From contig JAFEEQ010000003.1 of the NCBI GenBank assembly GCA_018241025.1, positions 124,001 to 188,000 of the forward strand: a stretch of DNA of 64,000 bases, in the 5' to 3' direction. The position numbers and the translations under genes were made by a program. Below, one piece after another: positions 42,383 through 53,500 of this stretch (position 1 is the first letter of the stretch; every line of letters starts with the position of its first letter). This DNA comes from Pseudomonadota bacterium. Lineage in GTDB: Bacteria > Pseudomonadota > Alphaproteobacteria > Micropepsales > Micropepsaceae. Under the pieces are notes generated by a model, which was not told the DNA's origin, ran no database searches, and worked only from the letters and a program-made list of their open reading frames with translations.

Positions 42383-42411
42383 GAAGGCGCCGGATCGGAT
42401 TCGGCGCCTTC
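42383..42411 (+). promoter_or_regulatory. Perfect 10-bp hairpin before the glycosyltransferase gene
   Basis: GAAGGCGCCG (42383-42392) and CGGCGCCTTC (42402-42411) pair perfectly around a nine-base loop. No T-tract follows. It may be a leader hairpin of the GT39 gene or a late terminator for the tRNA. The rest of the 299-base gap between tRNA and gene has no coding character. Confidence 0.5.
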
Positions 42412-42478
42412 GGAGCGCACGGGGGCGTGCTGCTCGATCGAGCCTGTCAGCCGTCCGAGAACTACGAGCCCCCGTTTG

Positions 42479-44113
42479 ATGAACACGATCGACAAGACCG
42501 CGCAGAGCGACGCCGTTCGCTTCGGCCAATCCTCCAGCCTTTCAAATTTCATCCCTCAAATGCTCAGGCCTGCCCTGCAGTACGCTCGTGAGCCGGCTGC
42601 GGCGACCCTTGTCCTGATTGCCGGCACCACCGTCCTTCGGCTGGCTTTTGGGACGTTCACCGGCCTCGGCGTCGATGAGAGTTACATGGTCGCCGCAGGG
42701 CGGCAGCTGCAGCTGAGCTATTTCGATCATCCCCCGATCGCCTGGTGGCTGACCTGGTGTGCGAGCCATCTCTTGGGAAGCGAAGGCCATCTGGCCGTGC
42801 GTCTTCCGTTCATTCTCCTGTTCGCGACGTCGACCTGGCTGCTCTTTCGAATAGCCACGACGATCTACGGACCCCATTCCGGGTTCTGGTCTGCCGTCAT
42901 ATTGAACATCATCCCGGTGTTCGGTGTGACGACGGCCTCGTGGGTACTTCCGGACGGACCACTCGACTGTGCGCTCTTGCTGGCAACCTTGTGCCTCCTT
43001 CGCGCCCTGAAAACGGGCAGTACGCGATATTGGCTCGGTGCGGGCGCCGCATTCGGCATCGCGTTGCTGTCCAAGTACACCGCCATACTGACAGGCGCCG
43101 GTGCCCTGATCTACCTCGCGACACAGCCCTGGGACCGGCGCTGGCTTGCGCGCCCCATCTCCTATGTTGCGGCACTTGGGGCCCTCGTTCTCTTCGCGCC
43201 CGTCATCATCTGGAACGCGGACAATGGCTGGCAGTCTTTCGCATTTCAGGGCGCACGAGCCGGGGGGATTCAAATCCATCCTGTTGCGCCATTGGTTGGC
43301 CTGGCGGGCGAAGCGCTATTCCTGCTCCCATGGATCTGGTTCATGCTGATGAGACAGGGCGTCAGAGCCTTGCGGCAAGGACCTTCTGAGACCAACACCT
43401 GGCTTCTCTGCTGTCTCGGCCTGACGCCGGTCGCGGTCTTTACCGCCATAAGCCTGTTCGCATCGCAGCCGATCATGTTCCACTGGGCAGCTCCGGGATA
43501 TCTTCTCCTCATCCCCCTACTCGGTCACAGTGTTGCGTGTAGCGCTCTTCGCGGACACAAGGCGCTGGTGAGTGTCGTCTGGGGAAGCGCCCTCTTCCTG
43601 GTTGCCGCATTGGCGATCGGGACCAGCGAGATTCGCTGGAACTGGCTTCCAGACATTGGCGAGCACTTCGCGATGGGGCGAGATCCGGATCTCAACGGTC
43701 TCGATTGGTCGTCGCTGCGCACACAGCTCGACAGCCGCGCGCGCGCGCTGGGCCTGCACGATACGGTCATTGCCGGCGTGAATTGGCACGACACGGGAAA
43801 ACTGAGCTACGCGCTCGGACCGGACAGCAAGGTGATATGTCTTTGCTCCGATGCACGGGAGTTCGGAATTCTGGGAAGAGATCGCGTACCGGCGGGTTTC
43901 CGAGCCCTGATCGTCCTGCCAGGCAAATCGTCCGGCGAGATTGCCCGGCTACTCGCCTCCGAACATATTGCGGCCACCGAGTTGGAGCCGCTCTACCTGA
44001 TGCATGACGGTGAGCGGGCAATGCGCATTCCGCTCTACCTTCAGCGTGCGGAACAACGAACAGGCACTGAAGCATCACCGCAGCGGCATCGAACGCTTTC
44101 TACGACCGGCTGA
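42479..44113 (+). CDS. GT39/ArnT-type membrane glycosyltransferase
   Basis: This protein of about 544 residues has roughly ten membrane helices. TFTGLGVDESYMVAAGRQLQLSYFDHPPIAWWL contains the acidic catalytic Asp after TM1 and the DHPP motif of the dolichyl-phosphate-mannose/ArnT family (anchors GVDESY and FDHPP). The C-terminal periplasmic domain is about 100 residues. It should move a sugar from a polyprenyl carrier to lipid A, a protein or a glycan outside the membrane. The start at ATG 42479 is tentative; ATG 42560 is an alternative. The coding sequence looks less GC-rich than its neighbours, a possible sign of transfer. Confidence 0.85.
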   Translation: MNTIDKTAQSDAVRFGQSSSLSNFIPQMLRPALQYAREPAAATLVLIAGTTVLRLAFGTFTGLGVDESYMVAAGRQLQLSYFDHPPIAWWLTWCASHLLGSEGHLAVRLPFILLFATSTWLLFRIATTIYGPHSGFWSAVILNIIPVFGVTTASWVLPDGPLDCALLLATLCLLRALKTGSTRYWLGAGAAFGIALLSKYTAILTGAGALIYLATQPWDRRWLARPISYVAALGALVLFAPVIIWNADNGWQSFAFQGARAGGIQIHPVAPLVGLAGEALFLLPWIWFMLMRQGVRALRQGPSETNTWLLCCLGLTPVAVFTAISLFASQPIMFHWAAPGYLLLIPLLGHSVACSALRGHKALVSVVWGSALFLVAALAIGTSEIRWNWLPDIGEHFAMGRDPDLNGLDWSSLRTQLDSRARALGLHDTVIAGVNWHDTGKLSYALGPDSKVICLCSDAREFGILGRDRVPAGFRALIVLPGKSSGEIARLLASEHIAATELEPLYLMHDGERAMRIPLYLQRAEQRTGTEASPQRHRTLSTTG

Positions 44114-44116
44114 CAT

Positions 44117-44554
44117 TCACTGGGCAGGCTTCGGCGGCGCAACGTCCGGGCCGGCGGTGCAGCTGATCGAGCCGATCGTATTGTTGCCGTAGTCGACAAG
44201 ATTGCTGTCGACGACAGGCTGACGCTTCACCCGGACCGGCAGATAGATGTAGCAGACGCGTCCGTCGATCGGATCACGCCAGCGCTGGATCACCGTGTCT
44301 TCCAGCGGGCCGCCATAGATCGCCTCCAGCTTCATGTGCGGGAAAACCGGTTTGGGTTTGGCCGGCGGAGCCGCGGCATCGGCCGCATCCGTCGATCCGG
44401 CCGTCGACGGCGCATCCGCATCGCCATCGGAAACCGGACGGCTCAACAGATAGATCGCGATGACCGCAAGGATAAGTCCAAGGCCAATACCGGCCACGGC
44501 CCGCAGCAACGACGTGCGACTGATCGTGAAGGTGACGGACTTGTCGTTGGCCAT
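44117..44554 (-). CDS. Single-pass inner-membrane protein encoded behind the autotransporter
   Basis: This 145-residue protein has a short cytoplasmic end (ANDKSVTFTISRTSLLR) and a membrane helix AVAGIGLGLILAVIAIYLL. An Ala/Asp-rich linker leads to a folded periplasmic domain, YGGPLEDTVIQRWRDPIDGRVCYIYLPV, with two cysteines. I recognise no domain. It begins 17 bases after the stop of the trimeric autotransporter on the same strand, so it is almost certainly co-transcribed. Other trimeric autotransporters have small cotranscribed periplasmic or lipoprotein helpers (SadB, TpgA type). A helper role here is inference. Confidence 0.75.
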   Translation of the reverse strand: MANDKSVTFTISRTSLLRAVAGIGLGLILAVIAIYLLSRPVSDGDADAPSTAGSTDAADAAAPPAKPKPVFPHMKLEAIYGGPLEDTVIQRWRDPIDGRVCYIYLPVRVKRQPVVDSNLVDYGNNTIGSISCTAGPDVAPPKPAQ

Positions 44555-44571
44555 GCCTGAACTCCAGTACC

Positions 44572-47500
44572 CTACCAGGAATAACGCACACCGGCGCGCG
44601 CACCAACGGCGCCACGCTGCACGCCCGCCGCTATACCGGCGTTCAGCGAAAAGCTGTTGTCGACGCGCGCCGCCATGCCAAGGGCAAGGCCGTTCTCGCC
44701 TTCGAAATAGCCCCAATTGCCTGAGATCGCGAAGTTTTCGCCTGGATAGAGGTCCGTGCCGCCGGCCATCGCCATCGACATTGCCACGCCTTCGTTCGCG
44801 CGATTGAGGCTGCGGTTGATGCCGATCAGCTTGGTGTTCACGTCATCCTGGAAGGCGGTGAGCTGGCCGACATTGACGGCATCGGTGGGATCGACTCCGG
44901 CCGCCACGTTGGTGACGCGCCGCTCGTTGCCGGGTGCGCCGACAGAGACCACGCCATCGGCGGTGGCAACGGAATTGGCGCCGAGTGCGACGCTGTTCGC
45001 GCCGGTGGCGACGGCGTTGTCGCCCAGCGCCGTACCGCCATTCGAAGCCTGCGTCGCGACGCCGACCGCGACGGAGCCCGTGGCACTGGCGCCGCGGCCG
45101 ATGGCGACGGCGCCGGCGCCGGTCGAGGACGCACCGGAGCCGACCGCGATGCTGCCGTATTCGGTCGCGCCGGCATTGTAGCCGAGCGCAACGGATTCCT
45201 GGCCGCTCGCCGTCGCGCCATTGGCGCCGGCGAAGGAATTGTCGCCCGATGCGGTGGCGCCCGGTCCGGCGGCGACCGCGTCCTGTCCGGTGGCGACCGA
45301 TGCAGGACCGGTCGAATTGACGGCGTAGTAGAGCGACGCCGCGCCGCCCTGGAGATTCACGATCGAGTTCGTGAGGGCGTCGATCTGGAGGTTCGTGGCG
45401 TAGAGCTGGCTGCCGTTCACCGCATCGGTGCTGGCCGAGGAGAGATCGCCATCGGCGACATTCACCACCCGGCGCTCGCTGCCGGCGGCGCCGACCGACA
45501 CGGTGTATGCCTGATCGGCAACAGAGCCGGTGCCGATAGCGACGGAGTAGTCTCCCGAAGCGGTCGCGTCGGCGCCTGCGACGACCGATTCAAGTCCGGA
45601 GGCCACCGCGTCTGCGCCGTTCGAGTTGACGGCATAGAAGCGGATCGCGGCGGAGTTGTTGATGGTCGCGATGTCGGAGGTGTTCTGCGCGATGTTGGTC
45701 GTATTGGTGGCGATGTTCGTGGTGTTGGCGGCAACGAGCTGGTTCACGGCATAGAGCTGGCCGCCGTTGATCGCGTCGGTGCTGCCGGATGCGACCGTGC
45801 CGTCCGCGACGTTGACGATGCGGCGCTCGCTGCCCGCGGCGCCGACCGACACCGTGTAATCTTCGTCGGCGACGGAGCCATAGCCGATGGCGACCGAATA
45901 ATTGCCGCTCGCGCTGGTCGAAGAACCGGCGGCGACAGCTTCGAGGCCGGTTGCTGCCGCGACGGGACCGGTCGAGTTCACCTGATAATAGGCCGTACCG
46001 GTACCGGCGCTGATGCTGGTAACGACCGAATTGAGGTTGCTGATGTCGGTTGTGTTCTGCGCGACGTTGAGATTGGTCGCGTAGAGCTGGCTGCCGTTCA
46101 CCGCATCGGTGCTCGTCGCCGTCAGATTGCCGGCGGCGACGTTGACGATGCGCCGCTCGTTTCCGGCCGAGCCGACGGAGAAGGTGTAGTCCTCGTCGGC
46201 GACCGAGCCCGCACCGATGGCGACCGAGTAATCGCCGCTCGCGGTGGTATCGGGACCGGCAGCGAGCGCTTCGAGGCCGGTTGCGACCGCATCGGCACCG
46301 CTCGAATTCGCGGCATAGTACCGGATGCCGGCGGAGTTGTTGATGGTGGCGATGTCGGACGTATTGGTGGAGACGTCGCCCTGCAGGGTCGCGATGTTGG
46401 TCGTATTGGTCGCTATGTTCGTGGTGTTGGTCGACACATCGGTCTGAAGCGCGCCGATGTTCGCGGTGTTGGTGGCGATGTCCGCAGTGTTCGTCGACAC
46501 ATCGGTCTGAAGATTCGAGATGTCGGTCGTGTTGGTCGCGACGTCCGTCTGCAGGTTGCCGATATCGGTTGTGTTGGTCGCTACATCACCCTGAAGCGTT
46601 GAGATGGCCGACGCATTGGTCGAGACGTTGGCGTTGGTGGCGTAGAGCTGGCCGCCATTGACGGCATCGGTGCTGCCCGAGGCGATGGTGCCGTCGGCGA
46701 CGTTGACCAGCCGACGCTCGTTGCCGGCAGAGCCGAACGATACCGTGTCGGAGGTATCGGCAACCGAGTTGGCGCCGATGGCGACGGCGTTGCCGGCGCC
46801 GGAGGAGACGCTGGCGCCGGTGCCGATAGCGAGGCTGTAATCGGCGTCGACCGCGCTGCCCGAACCGATGGCGATGTCGCCGTCGCCGGCCGCATAGGCG
46901 CCCGATCCGCTGCCACCGCCGAGTGCGATCGAGCCGGTTCCGGCCGCTTCGGCATTGGCGCCGCCGGCGATGGAATAGTCGCCCGAAGCCGAGGTGCCGC
47001 CGCCCATCGCGATCGCCTCGCTGCCGGTCGCGCCGGCCGCCGGACCGGTCGAGTTGGCGGCAAAGTATTGCGTGGCGGTGCCGACCGAGGTCGCGACATA
47101 GCTGTAGAGCTGACCGCCGTTGATGGCATCGGTGCTGCCGGAGGCGACGGTGCCGTCGGCGACATTGAGCAGCTTGCGCTCGCTGCCGGGCGATCCGAAG
47201 GAAACGGTATTGGCGGTATCGGCGACCGAGTTCGAGCCGATGGCCACGGCGTTCGTCGCGCCGGATGCGACGGTCGCGCCGGTGCCAATCGCAAGACTGT
47301 AATCGGCGTCGACGGCTGCCGATGAGCCCAGCGCAATGTCGCCCGGGCCTGCCGCATGGGCGCCGCTGCCAAGGGCGACAGAGCCATCACCCTGCGCTTG
47401 TGCGTTAGAACCTCCGGCAAGCGCATTGTCACCGGACGCGGATGTGCCGGTGCCCATGGCAACGGCATCTGCACCGGGCGCGCTGGCGGCCGTTCCGGTC

Positions 47501-50500
47501 GAGTTGGCGACGAAATACTGCGTCGCACTGCTGACCGTGCCGGCGACATAGCTGTAGATCTGGCCGCCGTTGACGGCATCGGTGCTACCGGATGCGATCG
47601 TGCCGTCGGCGAGATTCACGAGCTTGCGTTCATGGCCCACCGAGCCGAACGAAACGGTGTCGGCGGTATCGGCAACCGAGTTCGCGCCGATGGCAACTGC
47701 ATTGCTGGCGCCGGACGACACCGAGGCCCCATAGCCGAACGCCGCACCATAGCCGCCGACCGCCTGGCTGCCATAGCCGATAGCGGTGTCGTATGTCTGT
47801 CCGGAATAGGATCCGCTTCCGCCGTCGACGCCGGCAATGCTGGCCGTGCCGATTGCGATATCGCCGGTGTTGAAGGCCTCTGCACCATCAATGGCGGCGC
47901 CGACACCGCTGCCATTGCCGCCGCCCAACGCAAGACTGTAGTCGCCGGTCGCGGTGGTAATGTCACCGAACGCGCTGCTGTGTTCTCCCACGGCCCAGGC
48001 ACCCGGCCCGACAGCGAGGGCGCCGGTGTTGTCCGCGAAGGCCTTGACGCCGATGGCCGTCGAGCCCAAGCCATCGGCTACCGCTTCGGTTCCAAGCGCC
48101 GTGCTGAGGCCGCCGGTCGCCTCGGCGGCATGGCCGACTGCGGTGTCCTCGTCTTCTCCATTGTAGGTGCCCGAGGAACTATCGACGCCGGCGATGCTCT
48201 TGGTGCCGATGGCGACATCGCCGTAGTTGTATGTCAGAGCGGCATCGTCGGCATTGTCGGCGCCGCCGATAGCGACAGAGTTGTCTCCGTGGGCGGTGCT
48301 GAAGGCGCCACCGGCAAAACTGAAATCGGCGGTTGCGAGGCTCGAGTCGCCGACCGCCGTGCTGCTGATCCCGTCGGCTTCGCTGTAGTCACCCAGTGCC
48401 GTGGCGAAATCTGCATTGGCGAGGCTGGTATCGCCCAACGCCACGCTGCTTTCACCAAAGGCATTGGCGCCCGGACCGAAAGCCGAGGCGGCGTAGTTGT
48501 TCGCCCAACTGCCGGCGCCGAACGCCGTGGCGACATAGTCGTCGGCAATCGCGCCGACGCCCACAGCCGTGCTGAGACCACCGGTGGCATGGCTGTCGAA
48601 GCCGAGCGCGGTGTCGGGATCGAGGCCCGTTTCGCCGCTAAAGCCGGATGTGCTGTTGGTACCGATAGCGATGTCGCCGGGACCGTAGGAGACCGAAGCA
48701 TCGAAGCCACCACCAGTGCCGACGACGTCGCCGCCACCGATCGCGATGCCGTTATATCCACCGACCGACGCATTCTGGCCGAAGGCAGCCGACCCGCCCG
48801 CGGATGCGTCCGCGACCGCGCCCGTACCGAAGAGCGATACACCCTCAGCACCGTTGTCGATCGCACCCGCACCGAAGACCAACGAGTTCGCTGCCGACAC
48901 AGCGCCCGTGCCGAAGGCGATGGCGTTGTCGCCATCGGCCTCGGAATCCACGCCGAACGCCATGCTATTGTCGCCGTTGGCCGCCGCGAAATATCCGGCC
49001 GCGATGCTGTTCGCGCCGAAAGCACCGGCGAGATTGTTGCCCATGCCGTCGTTGTTGAAGCCGGTGCCAAGCGACATGGCATTGATGCCCGTGCTCGTCG
49101 CGCCCGTGCCAATCGCGATCTGTCCGCCATTGCTGCCGCCGGAAACACCCGCCTGCGCACCGGCGCCAATGGCAACGGCCTCGTCTTCGAGCGCTTGGGC
49201 ATAGTTGTCCGGATTGCCGCCGATGGCGATGGCTGAATCACCCTCGGCGTCGGCATAGGAACCACCGGCGAAACTGTTCTCGCCAAGCGCCGTCGCAGCC
49301 TCGCCGATGGCCGTGCTGCCGAATCCGCCGCCGACCGCATGGGACCCGATTGCGACGGCGTAGTCGCTCTGCGCGCTGGCCGCATAGCCGGGCGTCGCAT
49401 CGCCGCCGATGGCGATGGCGAATTTGCCATCGACATTCGCATTGTAGCCGATGGCCGTGGCGTTGTCGGACAACCCCGAGACATTGGCGGCCGTGCCATA
49501 GACCGCCGCGCCGGTCGCGCCATTGTCGGTTGCGCCGCCGCCCATGACGATGGAGTTCGCGGCGGAGAATGCGCCGGCACCGAGAGCGATGGCATTGCTG
49601 CCGACGGCCTCTGCGCCCTGCCCGCCTGCGAAGGTGTTGCCGCCCTGTGCGATGCTGTCGTAGCCGATGGCCGTGTTGCCATCGTCGCCGGCCGTGCCGG
49701 AGCCGGCGCTGCTGTTGCCACCGATGGCGATATCGCCCGTACCCTGGGCGGATGCGGCGTTGACCGTCGAATTGTCGCCGCCGCCGATCGCGATCGCACT
49801 GGCGCCCGAAGCGTCGGCGCGCGCACCGGCCGCGAAGCCGAAATCGCCGGCGGCGGCGCTGTAAGTGCCCAAGGCCGTCGCGGCCAAGCCGCGCGCGTCG
49901 GCCGATGCACCGAAGCTGGCTGCACTGTCGGTGTCGGCACGGCTCTCGGTGCCGACCGCAGTGCTTGCCAGACCGTGCGCCCCCGCCGCTTCGCCAACCG
50001 CGGTCGCGCGCATGGCGTTGGCGGCGCTGTTGGAGCCGAGCGCCGTGGTGAGACCACTGAACGCGCCGGCCGCACTGCCGACAGCGGTATTGTAGAGATT
50101 GGTCGGATCGGTCGGATTGCCAGCCACACTGTTGTTGCCCAGTGCGGTATCGCCGACGCCATAAGCGCTCGCCGATACGCCGCCGGCAAGCGCACCGATC
50201 GCGCCGGCGATCGAACTGCCACCGAGCGCCACAGCGCGATCTGCATCCGCAATCGCCCCACCGCCAAGCGCCATGGCGCCGTCGCCGGACGAATTGGCAT
50301 TGTGACCAAGCGATATCGCCTCGAGGCCACTGGCCGTCGCATGGGCGCCGATGGCCACGGCCGGCGACTCGCTGTCGGCGGCGTTTACCTGCGCGCTTGC
50401 ACCCTGGCCGAGAGCGATGTCGCCATCGTCGCCGGAAAGTCCGGAACCGGCGATCGAATTGGTGCCGATGGCGATGCCGCCGATGCCGCGCGACAGTGCC

Positions 50501-53500
50501 GCGAAATCGCTGGCGTTGTCGCCGCCGCCGATGGCAATCCCGTTCGCGGCTGCGGTGCTGGCGTTGAATCCGATCGCGGTGGAATCGAAGGCCGTCGCCG
50601 CGGTGCTTGCGCCAGTGCCGAAGATCGACACGCCCGTGGCGCCGTTGTCGGTGGCGTCGGTGCCGGTGACGACGGAATTCGCCGCCGATATCGTATTGAT
50701 GCCTATGGCAATGGCGTTGGTGCCCGATGCCGACGCCCCGGCGCCGATCGCGAGCGCATCGGTGCCGGTCGACACCGGCGTGCCGCTGGTGGCCGTGGTG
50801 GCGATACTCGTGCTGCCGCTGCTGCCCGCAATGTTCTGGATCGCCGCGTAGACATCGCCGCCGTTCACGCCGTCGGTGCTGCCCGACGCAATCGTGCCGC
50901 TGGCGACATTGACCAGTTTGCGCTCGTTGCCGACGGAACCGAAGGAAACCGTCCCGGCCGTGTCGGCAAGCGAACCTGCGCCGAGGGCGATGGAATTGTC
51001 TGCGGACGCGCTGGCGCCATAGCCGAGGGCCAGAGACGAGCCGCCGGTCGCCTTCGCCCCATAGCCAAGCGCCGTGTCGAAAGCGGCTGTTCCACTGCCG
51101 TTCACACCGGCGACACTGGCGGTCCCGATGGCGATATCGCCGTCGTTGTAGGAAACTGCAGCGCTGCCGCCGGCACTGTCGTCGCCGCCGATCGCAATGG
51201 CGCCGGAAGCTTCGCTATCCGCGAGCACTCCGACGGAGATGCTTCCGCTACCCGACGCCAAGGCACCCGCACCCAATGCGGTCGCCCCCATGCCGCCGGC
51301 ATAGCTTTGATAACCGAAGGCCGACGCCTGCGTGTCGCCTGCGCTGCTTCCGTAGCCGACGACCGTGGCCGCATTGTAAACGGCGCTGGCGGTCGAACCG
51401 ATCGCGACGGTTTGCCGATTGCTGGCCGCGGCGCCCTGACCGATGGCGATATTGTCTTCGTCGCTGTCGGATGCGCCGGCGACACTGTCCTGGCCAATCG
51501 CGATGTCGGCGCGGCCGGCGGCACGCGCGCCATCCACCGATCCGCCGTCGCCGCCGCCCAGCGCGACGGAGCCATCCCCGTTTGCGAGCGCATAAGCGCC
51601 GCCGGCAAAGGACCCGGTGCCGTTCGCGACCGAGAGCTGGCCCACCGCAATCGCCTGACCGTTATGCGCGATACTTCCGGCCCCCAGCGCCAGACTGCCG
51701 TTGAATTCCGCATCTGCGCCGGCGCCCAGCGCGACGGCATTGTCATCGTTGGCAAGGCTGTTCGCGCCCAGGGCGATCGAATTGTCGTACAGGGCCGACG
51801 CGTCAAACCCGATTGCCGCGCTTTGGAGACCTGTCGCTATAGCGCCCGAGCCTGCGGCGACGCTGTTGCCGCTATCCGCATCGGCGCCATAGCCGATGGC
51901 GATGTTGCCTCCACCGCCGCTGCCCGCAATGCTGTTGGCACCCAGCGCTATCGTGTTGGTGCCAGCCGCAAAGGCGCCGTCGGCGGACGATCCATCGGCG
52001 CCGCCAATGGCAATCGCGTTGGCGCCCGCTGCGTTCGCAAAGGCGCCGCCGGCAAAGCTCGTACCGCCCTGAGCCAGAGCACCGTAGCCGAAGGCGGTGT
52101 CGTATTGCTGGCCGACATAGGCCGCATCCGTGGGATCGAGACCGGCGATGCTGTTCGCGCCGATTGCGATATCGCCGTTGTTGAAGCTGGCTGCGCCGCT
52201 TACGGAGCCGCCGTTCGCCGCGTCGCCGCTGCCAAGCGCGATCGCAGACGAGCCGGCCGCATAGGCGTTATCGCCAGTCGCAATGCTGTAGTCGCCTTCC
52301 GCGTCGCCGCCCTGCAGCGCGAGGCTGTTGAGGCCATAGGCCCGCGTGTAGTTGTCGCTCGTCGCTCCCAGCGCCGTCGCGCCTTCGGCCCCGGCCAGCG
52401 CGTCGGCACCGACGGCGACGCCATGATCCGCGAGAGCGGCGCTGCTGTCGCCGATCGCCACACTGCTTTGGCCATCCGCCTGGGAATAGTCGCCGAGCGC
52501 GACCGAATAGTCGGCGGCCGCACGGCTGAAGACACCGAGCGCCGCAGAGCTTTCGCCATCGGCCTCGGAACTGTCTCCGATCGCGACACTGCTAAGGCCA
52601 GATGCGTTGCTGGCATTGCCGAGAGCGACGGCATAGTCGTCTCCCGCCTTGCTGCTGTCGCCGAGCGCGACAGCGCCGAAGCCATCGACCTCGCTGTAAT
52701 GTCCGATGGCGATGCCGTCGTCGCTCGTGGCCAGTGCCGAGTTGCCGATTGCGAGGCCGTTCGAGCCGTCGGCTTCCGCTGCATTCCCGATCGCGACCGC
52801 GCTGTCGTTTCCCGCATTCGAATCGGTGCCTAGAGCGATTGCGTTGTTACCCGCCGCATTGGCGCGATAGCCGCTGGCGAAGGCGCTGAAGTTGCTTGCC
52901 ACCGACAGATTGCCGAGCGCGATCGCGTTGTCGCCGCTCGCCTCTGCCGCGTTGCCGCCGGCAAAGCTGTTGAGTCCGCCGGCCATTGCCGTGGCTCCGA
53001 GGGCGACGGCGCCGATTCCTTCAGCATCAGCGCCGGAGCCGAATGCAATCGCTTGGTAATTGTTGGAGATGCTGGACAGGCCGACGGCGATACTGCTGCC
53101 GCCGAGCGCCTGCGCGCTGTCGCCCAGCGCGGTCGCATTGTCGCCGGAGCTTTGCGTGTTGTAGCCGAGCGCGACGGCGTGCAGACCCGAACTGATCGCC
53201 AGATTGCCCGCCGCCAGGCCGTTGCCGCCCGTGGCCTCAGCGGCATAGCCGATCGCGGTGTCGTCCATGATCGTGCCGTCGCCGCTGACGCCTGCGATGC
53301 TGTAGCGGCCGATGGCGATGCCGCCGGCATCGTAGGCGTTCGCCGCGTAACCGATCGCGATGCTCTCATCGCCGAGGGCGTGCGCCGTATCACCAACGGC
53401 GGTGCTGCTGGATCCTGCGGCCTCGCTGTTGAGGCCGAACGCCGAACTGTAATCGCCCGAAGCGGCCGCGTCCTTCCCGCAGGCGGTGGCATCGGAGCCG

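Noticed and set aside
49339..52833. A very long open frame on the plus strand opposite the autotransporter gene, together with one at 47356-49236.
   Set aside because: The antisense frames stay open because the adhesin repeats have a biased codon pattern with strong third-position GC. The translation is low-complexity Arg/Gly/Asp-rich sequence with no domain and no ribosome site.
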